Shown here in pieces: positions 24,721 through 39,051 of a DNA stretch of 64,000 bases; positions within the stretch are counted from its first letter, which is position 1; every line of letters begins with the position of its first letter. The DNA is taken from the NCBI RefSeq assembly GCF_024679245.1, contig NC_090178.1, positions 27,809,955 to 27,873,954 on the forward strand, written 5' to 3'. The position numbers and the translations under genes were made by a program. Source of the stretch: Pseudorasbora parva. Taxonomy: Eukaryota; Chordata; Actinopteri; Cypriniformes; Gobionidae. The notes beneath the pieces are model-generated. The model saw only the letters and a program-made list of their open reading frames with translations, ran no database searches and had not been told where the DNA came from.

Positions 24721-26343
24721 CAGTATTGTTCAAAATAATAGCAGTACAATGTGACTAACCAGAATAATCAAGGTTTTTCGTATATTTTTTTATTGCTACG
24801 TGGCAAACAAGTTACCAGTAGGTTCAGTAGATTCTCAGAAAACAAATGAGACCCAGCATTCATGATATGCACGCTCTTAAGGCTGTGCAATTGGGCAATT
24901 AGTTGAATTAGTTGAAAGGGGTGTGTTCAAAAAAATAGCAGTGTGGCATTCAATTACTGAGGTCATCAATTTTGTGAAGAAACAGGTGTGAATCAGGTGG
25001 CCCCTATTTAAGGATGAAGCCAACACTTGTTGAACATGCATTTGAAAGCTGAGGAAAATGGGTCGTTCAAGACATTGTTCAGAAGAACAGCGTACTTTGA
25101 TTAAAAAGTTGATTAGAGAGGGGAAAACCTATAAAGAGGTGCAAAAAATGATAGGCTGTTCAGCTAAAATGATCTCCAATGCCTTAAAATGGAGAGCAAA
25201 ACCAGAGAGACGTGGAAGAAAACGGAAGACAACCATCAAAATGGATAGAAGAATAACCAGAATGGCAAAGGCTCAGCCAATGATCACCTCCAGGATGATC
25301 AAAGACAGTCTGGAGTTACCTGTAAGTACTGTGACAGTTAGAAGACGTCTGTGTGAAGCTAATCTATTTTCAAGAATCCCCCGCAAAGTCCCTCTGTTAA
25401 AAAAAAGGCATGTGCAGAAGAGGTTACAATTTGCCAAAGAACACATCAACTGGCCTAAAGAGAAATGGAGGAACATTTTGTGGACTGATGAGAGTAAAAT
25501 TGTTCTTTTTGGGTCCAAGGGCCACAGGCAGTTTGTGAGACGACCCCCAAACTCTGAATTCAAGCCACAGTACACAGTGAAGACAGTGAAGCATGGAGGT
25601 ACAAGCATCATGATATGGGCATGTTTCTCCTACTATGGTGTTGGGCCTATTTATCGCATACCAGGGATCATGGATCAGTTTGCATATGTTAAAATACTTG
25701 AAGAGGTCATGTTGCCCTATGCTGAAGAGGACATGCCCTTGAAACGGTTGTTTCAACAAGACAATGACCCAAAACACACTAGTAAACGGGCAAAGTCTTG
25801 GTTCCAAACCAACAAAATTAATGTTATGGAGTGGCCAGCCCAATCTCCAGACCTTAATCCAATTGAGAACTTGTGGGGTGATATCAAAAATGCTGTTTCT
25901 GAAGCAAAACCAAGAAATGTGAATGAATTGTGGAATGTTGTTAAAGAATCATGGAGTGGAATAACAGCTGAGAGGTGCCACAAGTTGGTTGACTCCATGC
26001 CACACAGATGTCAAGCAGTTTTAAAAAACTGTGGTCATACAACTAAATATTAGTTTAGTGATTCACAGGATTGCTAAATCCCAGAAAAAAAAAATGTTTG
26101 TACAAAATAGTTTGTACAGTCAAAGGTAGACACTGCTATTTTTTTGAACACACCCCTTTCAACTAATTGCCCAATTGCACAGCCTTAAGAGCGTGCATAT
26201 CATGAATGCTGGGTCTTGTTTGTTTTCTGACAATCTACTGAACCTACTGGTAACTTGTTTACCACGTAGCAATAAAATATATACTAAAAACCTTGATTAT
26301 TCTGGTTAGTCACATTGTACTGCTATTATTTTGAACAAGACTG
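24721..26343 (+). mobile_element. Complete Tc1/mariner element with long inverted repeats
   Basis: It is 1623 bp. Left TIR 24721-24943 and right TIR 26131-26343 are about 215-223 bp and near-identical when inverted, starting CAGTATTGTTCAAAATAATA on the left and ending as the inverse with one or two changes (CAGTCTTG) on the right. It is flanked by TA on both sides (24719-24720 and 26344-26345), the standard Tc1/mariner target duplication. A single transposase frame lies between the TIRs with no interruption. Everything needed for an autonomous copy is visible. Confidence 0.95.
25058..26053 (+). CDS. Tc1/mariner transposase, intact (DD34E)
   Basis: 331 residues, the usual Tc1 length (about 340). 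The N terminus has two helix-turn-helix (paired-like) regions, roughly residues 5-50 and 63-110, separated by a basic GRKRK hook near residues 53-57. The catalytic triad is D144 (in LWTDES), D235 (in [10 protein letters not shown]) and E270 (in [11 protein letters not shown]), with 34 residues between the last two. [12 protein letters not shown] block lies between the first and second Asp. The start is the ATG after GAGGAAA, just inside the left TIR region. No frameshift or stop is present, unlike the fragment at the window start. It would cut and paste the element into TA sites; activity is inferred only. Confidence 0.95.
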   Translation: MGRSRHCSEEQRTLIKKLIREGKTYKEVQKMIGCSAKMISNALKWRAKPERRGRKRKTTIKMDRRITRMAKAQPMITSRMIKDSLELPVSTVTVRRRLCEANLFSRIPRKVPLLKKRHVQKRLQFAKEHINWPKEKWRNILWTDESKIVLFGSKGHRQFVRRPPNSEFKPQYTVKTVKHGGTSIMIWACFSYYGVGPIYRIPGIMDQFAYVKILEEVMLPYAEEDMPLKRLFQQDNDPKHTSKRAKSWFQTNKINVMEWPAQSPDLNPIENLWGDIKNAVSEAKPRNVNELWNVVKESWSGITAERCHKLVDSMPHRCQAVLKNCGHTTKY

Positions 26344-26345
26344 TA

Positions 26346-26524
26346 CATATATAGAGAGTGTGAGCATGTATATATATATATGCTGGCAAATAAATTGATC
26401 AAAAGTGACAGCTAAGGCATTCATAATATTACAAAAATATTACTTATTTTTCAAATAAATGCTTTTTTAAATGTTATATTCAACAAAGAATCCAACTTAA
26501 ATATGAACTGTGTTTTCAACACTG

Positions 26525-26557
<33 letters not shown>

Positions 26558-28170
26558 TTTCTTGACCAACAATGTGACACTGGAGACTGGAGTAATGATG
26601 CTAAAAATCCGGCTTTGCCATCAAAACAATAAATTACATTTTAATAATATTTAACAATATTAATTTTTTGAGCAACTAAATACAGCCTCTGCAAGCTTAT
26701 AGGACATTTTCCAAAAACCATAAAAAAATACCAACCCCTAAGGGGTTCAATAGTATTTAAACACTGAATAGAATACATTTCTAAGAACTTGACAAATGTT
26801 TTAAACAAAAAAATTTCTTTGTGACTTATAAACTAAACATAACCAAAGACAGTTTAAAAAAGAAACTCAAAACGACACATTTGAAAGGTTTACCAGGTTT
26901 TATTCCACCATTTTTACATGATAATCATTTAAATCGCACCAGGCATGACAACTAACCCTCAGACTGGAATCTAAACATAAGACATTAGGGAGACAATTCC
27001 TGGAATCACTGAAGACTAGAGGAAGATGATAATGTTTACAAAAGCCCATCAAACAAGACAGTACGAACAAAGCAGCAGAACAATCATACACCTTAACATT
27101 TAACCATAATCATCAGCATGTGAAAGTTACGGTTGGTTGTAATACATCCAGAAATTAAAATAAAAAAAGTGACCGGCCCCTTATTTCAATTGTCTGCTTA
27201 GTGGAAACTGAGCCATGCAAGGACCACCCACACTCATTTCATGTCTAGTTACAAGGTTGAATTGAGGAAATCTTTCAGTCAGATACCCCTGGTGCCTTAA
27301 GTACACATGATTTACCTTGAGAGGTGAAAGAGAAAATGAATTCCAAAACACTGTACAAAATAACAAACACTAATACAATGTTTACCACAAAGAATTTCCT
27401 GCAAAGAAACTATCCAAAACAATAAATCTTATGGAATCATTTTGAAGTTGGGTAACATTGTGTGAAGCACCTACCCATTTCTCAGAAAAGAGACAATAGG
27501 CATGTACTATGAAAGATAATTAACGGAGAATGAATTAACCCACGTTTTTCCTTTCAACAAATAAACAAGCACTTGTCTACATCTGAAGGGGTATATAGCC
27601 TGCTTCCAAGAAATCTGCCGTTTCCAACACAAGGATCACACGAATGTCTTGGTCAGTCAAACCATGATAGCAGCACACAGCCCTTATGTACACTTCAACA
27701 ACCTCTACTCATCAGTCATTGAGATCAACATTACACTGCAAAATAACAGACTTGTTCATATACATAGACTTTGTAATGTACTTAACATTTTGCATCTGAC
27801 AAAATGTAAAGGGATAGTTGACCCCAAAATGAAAATTCTGTCATTACAAACCTGTATGACAATTTATTTTGTAAAACACAAATGATAATAGAATCTTCAT
27901 TTTTGGATGAACTATTCCTTTAAGCTAGATCTAACAGAACTCGAACAATATCTATTTTTGTTGTAACAAGGAAACAGTAATGCACACTGACGGGAAGCAT
28001 GTGATGTTGTGTGTGTATATATATATATATATACGTTTGTGTCTAATAAACAGTCAAGAGTTTTCCTGAGGGTGTTTATATCTCAATAAGGCTCTAATTG
28101 TAGAGCATAAAGGATGAGACATCCGTTATTTCGCAGGAAAGGGTGTTTATGCTATATTTTGTGTTTGGAT
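26346..28170. other. Gene-free stretch, 3' flank of pafah1b3
   Basis: No exon recognised. Contents: (TA)n near 26375, an (ATA)n run at 26524-26556, a dispersed-repeat phrase at 26560-26640, a short MITE at 27807-27923, and (TA)n near 28015-28032. The part nearest 28170 is likely the pafah1b3 3' UTR (minus strand). Confidence 0.5.
27807..27923. mobile_element. Short TTAAAGGGATAGTT-type MITE
   Basis: Ends TAAAGGGATAGTTGACCCC and TTTTTGGATGAACTATTCCTTTAA are imperfect inverted repeats of the family that also occurs at 55121-55459 and 58085-58484. Confidence 0.7.
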
Positions 28171-32801
<4,631 letters not shown>

Positions 32802-33429
32802 TACTTCCTGAGGACAGATATGGAGGGAGATGAGTTAGCGTTAAATATGGATGCGTATATGAGCCCAAACCAACATTTGAGATCATACAGTTCTGAGCAC
32901 AATGTAGTGCTTTAACATGCACAATATCAAATTAAGACAGGTTAGCTTGTGCTTTTACCGCATCGTATAACAAGCACTAACACGACTAACGTTACATTTT
33001 TAACGTAGTTTGTTTGGTGCTATTTTATGTATGTATTATTAAGTGTGCACTGCAGTAGTCCTCACAAACTAGCTGATGAAAAATAGCAGCTTATATTGTC
33101 CACGGACGTTTATGTATATCAAAAAGTTAACGTTTTCTTAAAGATCATTAATTCTAGTTGAAAGAGCTTTTTAACTGAACAGCTCACATAACGTTAGCTA
33201 ATGTAGCACGTAGCATGCTGATGCCTCCATTAGGAAAAACAAGGCACAAAACGCGTTAAAATAATGCGTAATATCATACTAAGTATGTGCAATAGATGTG
33301 AACACTTATGTCGAGTTACATTAATTTAAATGATGGGGAAGGTAGTTACCAAAAAAATGTAACCACAGCAGAGTTCAGTGTTGAATCAGTCAGCCAGCGG
33401 TCAGCTGCCAAACCCCGGAAGCAGGAATG

Positions 33430-33650
33430 TCGAACCAGGCATAACTATCAGATCGCCGAGAACGGTTGACTTATAAAATAGCATTCAACTTTATAAACGC
33501 CAAAAGGTTATTAAATACTTCGTTTTTTTAGTTTTCAATGGTGCAAATATACATCAAACTTTTAAACATTGCTTAATGGTAATTCTCTTGACCGTAATAA
33601 TCTTCGCAGAGATCTGCATTTGACGGTCATCTTTCGAAGGACGTTGCCAA
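33430..33650. promoter_or_regulatory. Bidirectional promoter region pafah1b3 / prr19-like
   Basis: The two genes point away from each other. A 5' UTR exon for pafah1b3 likely ends with a donor near 33350 (minus), and one for the prr19-like gene likely ends at 33693/33694 (CTACAG|GTAGGC, plus). That leaves about 200-300 bp for a shared, TATA-less promoter. In human the orthologues also lie head to head. Transcription starts are inferred. Confidence 0.5.
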
Positions 33651-33919
33651 GCAACGCAAAATTAAAACTTAACGGCTGTTGGACTCAACTACAGGTAGGC
33701 TACATACCTATGTAATGTCGTGGTTTGGGATATAAAATATTTGTATATTTGACAATAAAGAAAACATTTCATTCAACAGTTTGACCACAAAAAATGCTAT
33801 TCATTTTATGTATGTCGCTAAACAGGTGTGTGGTGAACGTAACCACAATAACCATGTGACTAATGCATGACGGCTCATTTTTTAATTTGTTTTCATAACG
33901 TATGTTTTATAGTGTTGAC

Positions 33920-36900
33920 ATGAAGATGAGCCACCAATCCTGCAAAAGCTTTCCACATAAACACAACTTGCCAAAGACATCCAACGACCATCACAGTATC
34001 AAATCCAAGTCTTCATGTCATGCAGCCAGTGTTGTCCACAACTGCAAACCAGCGTGCAGCAGCAGCATGAATACAGATGTGCATTGCAACTCATCACATA
34101 AAGTAAGGCGTCTTAAAACCAGGAAGGAGAGGAATCAGGTTCGAGATCAGGAGAGAAACAGGTCTCAGACACACCATCAGCACAGCAAAATAGTAGGCGG
34201 TGAGAAACCTCAGTGCCACCACATCCATCCACTGTCTTGTTCAAGAAAAGAGAGCACATTCGCTAAGCCGTTCATTCCCCAGAAACCAAGCATCATAACT
34301 GAAGGACGCCTTACCTCCATCCGAGGACTTTTCAGCCATGAGGTTAGGTCCATAGATATTGAGAGGCTAGTGAGCGAGCAAATAAAGACAGATAAGCAGA
34401 AAAAAGACCAAAGAAAAATGTCCACGACACACATTACATCACCGCTATCTCCTTTAGTAACGTTACCTGATTCAGACCAGGACTGTACACTTGATGAAGT
34501 ACAGGAACCACACCAAGAACAAGAAAACAATATGCTGCCACATGTGAAGAAGAAGAAATGTTCAAAAAAAGAGCTTACTGGAAAAAACGGTGGTATTCAG
34601 ACTAATAGAGGAGTCGCAGGACCTATGGAATTATCTAGAGAAGATGGGAAGTATGACAGAAATGCTAACAGCAGGAAGGAAGATACGAATAGCAAAACAA
34701 ATTCAAGTAGCCCTAGAGAAACTGAAAATATGGTTTTATCATCCTTAGAAAATGAAACGGTTCATCATTTATGTTCTACTCCAGTTGAAACTAATAAAAA
34801 TAACTCTCATATTTTACAAACAGACATTCTCAAGTCCCGTGATGAAGGAAACCAAGACAATGGTTCTATGAATATTCAGAGATTTGAGAAAACTCCTACA
34901 ATGATAGAATTCCCAAACATGGAAGTCCCGCAAATGTTGGAAAATCCGCAAACTTTGACCTCTCTATCTGAACTAGACTCTGGGGCTGGTCAATTAGCAG
35001 ATATTGTCAAGCAGAGGACGCAAATGTCAATGTCTTGTAGGGAAGCAGTGAAAAGGTTGGCAACACGTTTGTGCCAGGCGTCAGAGCTCCATGTGCCAAG
35101 CCATCGACGTCCCCTGCTCTCTGAGTGCAGAGAGGCACTAATGCACACTTTACAAAAAAGACACAGCTTCCAGTTAGAGAACAACCTGCATAGGCTACAT
35201 TCATTTTTGAATGGGAAGCAAACAGCCTCTCGGCTCAGCTCAGGACAGCGACATGAAGATTGTTTATCTTTTAGCCATGCAGTGGAGAACGAGAATAGGA
35301 GTTACAGCAGGAACATGGAGATTTGGACAGGTATGTCACTTTTTTATTGACAAGTAAAGTTTAAGCAAGTTCCTAAAAATGTGATCTTTTTATTTAGGTT
35401 GCTTTCATATGCTATCTTATTCATAAAAATAAAAAAACGTTGTATTATATTTTCAAAAACATTCAAAATTTAAAGCTACATGACAATTTATAGAATGAAA
35501 TAACCTTGTCTGGTAATAAAAGGGTTCAAATTATTTGTTGTTGTAATAGTATTGAAACAGTGATATTATTCCTGTTTTTGTTATTTTGTTATCATTATTT
35601 CTGACTTTGACACGACAGGCACATTTTTCAAAAGTTTAAATTTTAACAAAACTGCTTTAATGCTTATTTTTTTCTGAAAAAATGTAAAAGAAAATGTCAA
35701 ACTACTAAAGGCATTTGTTTTGTATAATGGTACTAGGACAGAGGTATAACCCTGACATTTTTGGCTTAATGCACCCCAAAAATAACTAAATTAATTTTAA
35801 TTTAGAAATTAAAAACATGCTCATCATTGAAGAGGTTTATCATTATGACCTGGTTTCACAAACATGGCTTAGATTGAGCCAGGATTAGGCCTTATTCAAT
35901 TAGGGCATTTATAAAGGTGCTTTTATAAACGTGCCTTAGAAAAAAACATTATTGGTGTGCGTCTTGAGACAAAATAATGGCACTGACATATTTTGGTATT
36001 TGTCAGTGTAATTTGCTTACAGTTAAATCAGCTCAAACATGCATTTTAGTCTGGAACTAACTTAAGCCATGTCTGTGAAACTGCTGTGTATGTATTCCAT
36101 TGTAATTTTTATATCCTGACAACAACAAAATTTGTCATGTCATTGACCTTTGTCTCATAATATAATATTTCTGAACATGATGGAAGTTTTAAATGACCTT
36201 TTTTGCTTCCTAGACAGTGCCATGCAGCACGACTACTTAGCAGAGGAAGTTAGGCTGGACTTGGAAAGAGGAGATTCCACCAGGAAACGTAGGATACAAG
36301 AGTGGAACACCTCTTTCCCTCCATTCTCTCTTGAAGAACCACGACAATCACACACGGACATGGTGAGTCAGTGAAATCAGACAAACATGTAATGTCTCTA
36401 AACAAAAAAGCAAAGAATCAAGTCCAAATAATACCAAAGTTGTCATAAACTAGACTATTACAGAGGAAAGAAAATGTTACAACTTGCAGTTCAGGACTCT
36501 ATGGCTTATTTTTGCATTTGAATTTGATTGGTCAGTCTTTGCAGTTTGACCAGTGGAGGGCAGATAAATTGTCTCAGGATTGCTTCAGAGCTCAGCATCA
36601 TCCCAGCAGACACCTCTTTAACCAGAGCCAGACCTTTACCCAGCATGCCGTCCCTATGCACACAGCTCCCACCTGGCTTGATCATCCTGTGAACTTCTAT
36701 TCCCAGCAGCAGTCACTGAGCACAGGGGAGAGTTTAGAAAGTGTCAATTTAGATCTCTCCAGAATCTCTCAACAGTGTACTGAAGAAACAGATCTTAATT
36801 TTAATTCACAGCACATATATGAGAGCAGAAAACAAAAACCACAAGAACCACCGTTTGAAGGATCCAGATTCTGGTCCCATCAGCAGAAAGGTCGGGATGA

Positions 36901-37081
36901 AAGAGAAAATTGTGCTCCCTTTTCATTCTCAGCATCCTATCTCTCAGAGGGTTTTCAGTACGAGCCCTTTTTTCGCTGTCCACGTCCATCTAACACACAG
37001 CGCAGGTCAAACTGTCTTAGTATGACTCACTGTCCTACATCAACCAAACCATTTTACCCTCCCCTTGGCCTTTACCTATAG
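33920..37081 (+). CDS. prr19: PRR19-like protein (meiotic crossover factor homologue)
   Basis: Three coding exons: 33920-35330, 36214-36362 and 36545-37081, with frame kept (phase 1, then phase 0), about 698 residues. An upstream ATG at 33902 is in frame, but TTTTATAG at 33905-33912 looks like the acceptor of a 5' UTR intron (donor at 33693), which would make the ATG at 33920 the start. Exon 4 could also start at 36536, in frame. The protein is hydrophilic and mostly disordered, Ser/His/Lys-rich, with a basic RRLKTRKERNQ patch and one well-ordered-looking motif near residues 128-152 (RLTSIRGLFSHEVRSIDIE), which I link to PRR19. Human PRR19 (about 356 residues) works with CNTD1 in meiotic crossover formation. 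The call rests on that motif plus its position beside pafah1b3; most of the protein cannot be matched by eye. AATAAA follows at 37526. Confidence 0.7.
35849..36084. mobile_element. MITE in the first coding intron of the prr19-like gene
   Basis: Ends CCTGGTTTCACAAACATGGC and TTAAGCCATGTCTGTGAAAC form an imperfect inverted pair, with a second inner pair (AGGATTAGGCC region). It is a repeat type common in cyprinid genomes. Confidence 0.7.
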
Positions 37082-37525
37082 CAAAGGCTGTTTGCCATGT
37101 TGTTCCAACTATGCATACATCTTCTTACTGTCTTTGTATGAGTAAAACATTTTTTCTTTGCATTAAAGGTTTGCATTTTTATGTTTACAAAAATGTAAAG
37201 ACCATCACCTCTACATGTGATTTGAATGTGAGAGTTCAGTGTACTTACATTATGATTTCTCTAATATATTCTTATACTGGTAACACTAGGAGTAAGAGTG
37301 AAACAATTTTTAAGATCAAATCTCTTTTTGTGCTGTAGAAATGTCAAAAGCACTGCACATCAAGTTTCTTTTATTTGCCTGCACTAATAGTGTAAATGTT
37401 TATTTATCCTCAAGGACGCTGCTTATATATTTATTTATTTTTGAATATTTTATTTTCCTGACTTATTTTCTTAAGCTCGGTATACTGTAAAAATAAGAAA
37501 AAATGTGAATTTGTTTCATCCTTTT

Positions 37526-37531
37526 AATAAA
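37526..37531 (+). terminator. Poly(A) signal AATAAA, prr19-like gene
   Basis: AATAAA in TTTTAATAAAGCAG, about 445 nt after the stop codon. It is the first canonical plus-strand signal seen in the 3' flank. Confidence 0.55.
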
Positions 37532-37881
37532 GCAGTACAAAATTATAATTTTTTTAATATCATTTCACAATATTCATTTTATATTTATTCAAATGTCTTG
37601 TAATAAACTGAAATATAAGAATTAAATGTAATACTCTTGTAAAATAAGTAGATCACAGTTATTTACCTGTTGAATTTCTATTTATTTATTCAATTTTTTT
37701 ATACATTTTCATTACATTTTCACCACAAAAGCCTAATACAAATTTTTAAAATGGCTTCTGGTAAGTTTGAATCTTTTCCGTTTATGTATTTTTCTTTATG
37801 TGTTAATATATGCAGCCTGCAGAATTTATAGCTTTTTATTGAAGTAAATTCAGTTCAATTTGGTCTTATACATGTGGGCAT

Positions 37882-39008
37882 TATGGAGGACCAAATTACT
37901 CAAAATTAAATAATGAAATAAATAATGAATTCAATTAAACAACAATTAAATGTATCAGTTTATTCTGAAATAATGAAATTATTAATTTAATTATTAAAAT
38001 AAATATTAATTAAATTAATAAATGTATCTATTTATTTTGCAAAATTACAAGAAATTGTTTAATATATTTCACAATTACCTCTTCCACACACACTCTTCCA
38101 AATAAATCCAAATCTATTTTTTTATTATTTAATGTGCTTTTTCAAAATACATTTTTCATAATAATCATGCATTTCCAAAGAAATATTTTCCCAAAGATTT
38201 TTTTTTCATAATAATAGAGGACATTTCACAAATGCCAATCAACAGGCAGTGGGCGGTGCTTGGCGCTGATTGGAGAATCCTTTCAGATTGATTACTTTTT
38301 CCTGTCTGGTTTTGGCAAGTGGCAAGGGGAAATCAATTGATTGTAAATGAATATGGCCATAGGAATTGATCAAGATAAAAACGCACTTACTTAAACACAG
38401 CCACATTTCTCATAGTTTTCAGGTTTTTAGAAAATTCAATAGAGTCAAAATACATTTTCAGTCACAAATAAGTAATGAGAAGCACCCTTGGTGTTCCGTG
38501 ATGTCACCACACCAAAAACAGATCGATCTGTCATGTCTGTCTTCAACTTCAAAACCAATCAGCGCCAAGCACCGCCCACTGCCTGTTGATTGGCATTTGT
38601 GAAAAGTCCTCTATTATTATGAAAAAAATCTTTGGGAAAATGTTGCTTTGGAAATGCAGGATTCATCAAATAGGCGTCATTCGTAAATGCAGCATATTAT
38701 GAAAACGTCTTTTTGAAAAAGCAAATGAAATAATGAAAAAATAGATTTTTAAACATAATAGTGTGTGTGGAAGAGGTAATTGTGAAATATATTAAACAAT
38801 TTCATGTCATTTAAAAAAATGAATAGATACATTTATTTATTTAATTAATATTTAATTAAATTCAATATTTAATTATTTAATTAATTCATTAATTATTAAA
38901 AAAATTATTTATTTATTTATTTCAGAATAAACTGGTACATTTAATTGTAGTTTTATTTAATTCATTATTTATTTAATTCTTTAATTTTGAGTAATTTGGT
39001 CCTCCATA
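37882..39008. mobile_element. 1.1-kb long-palindrome MITE beside the TLR stop codon
   Basis: The ends TATGGAGGACCAAATTACTC and GAGTAATTTGGTCCTCCATA are perfect inverted repeats, and the arms continue inward for hundreds of bases: TTCACAATTACCTCTTCCAC with its inverse, and GCAGTGGGCGGTGCTTGGCG with its inverse. GGGCAT flanks both sides (37876-37881 and 39009-39014), probably the target duplication. There is no transposase. It fills the space between the convergent prr19-like and TLR genes. Confidence 0.9.
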
Positions 39009-39051
39009 GGGCATCAGGTAATACACTTTCAGGGCATCAGGTAATACACTT
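39009..39051. repeat. 23-bp tandem duplication covering the TLR stop
   Basis: GGGCATCAGGTAATACACTT occurs at 39009-39028 and again at 39032-39051, separated by TCA, which is the TLR stop codon on the minus strand. The downstream copy is therefore a non-coding echo of the last codons. Confidence 0.9.
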
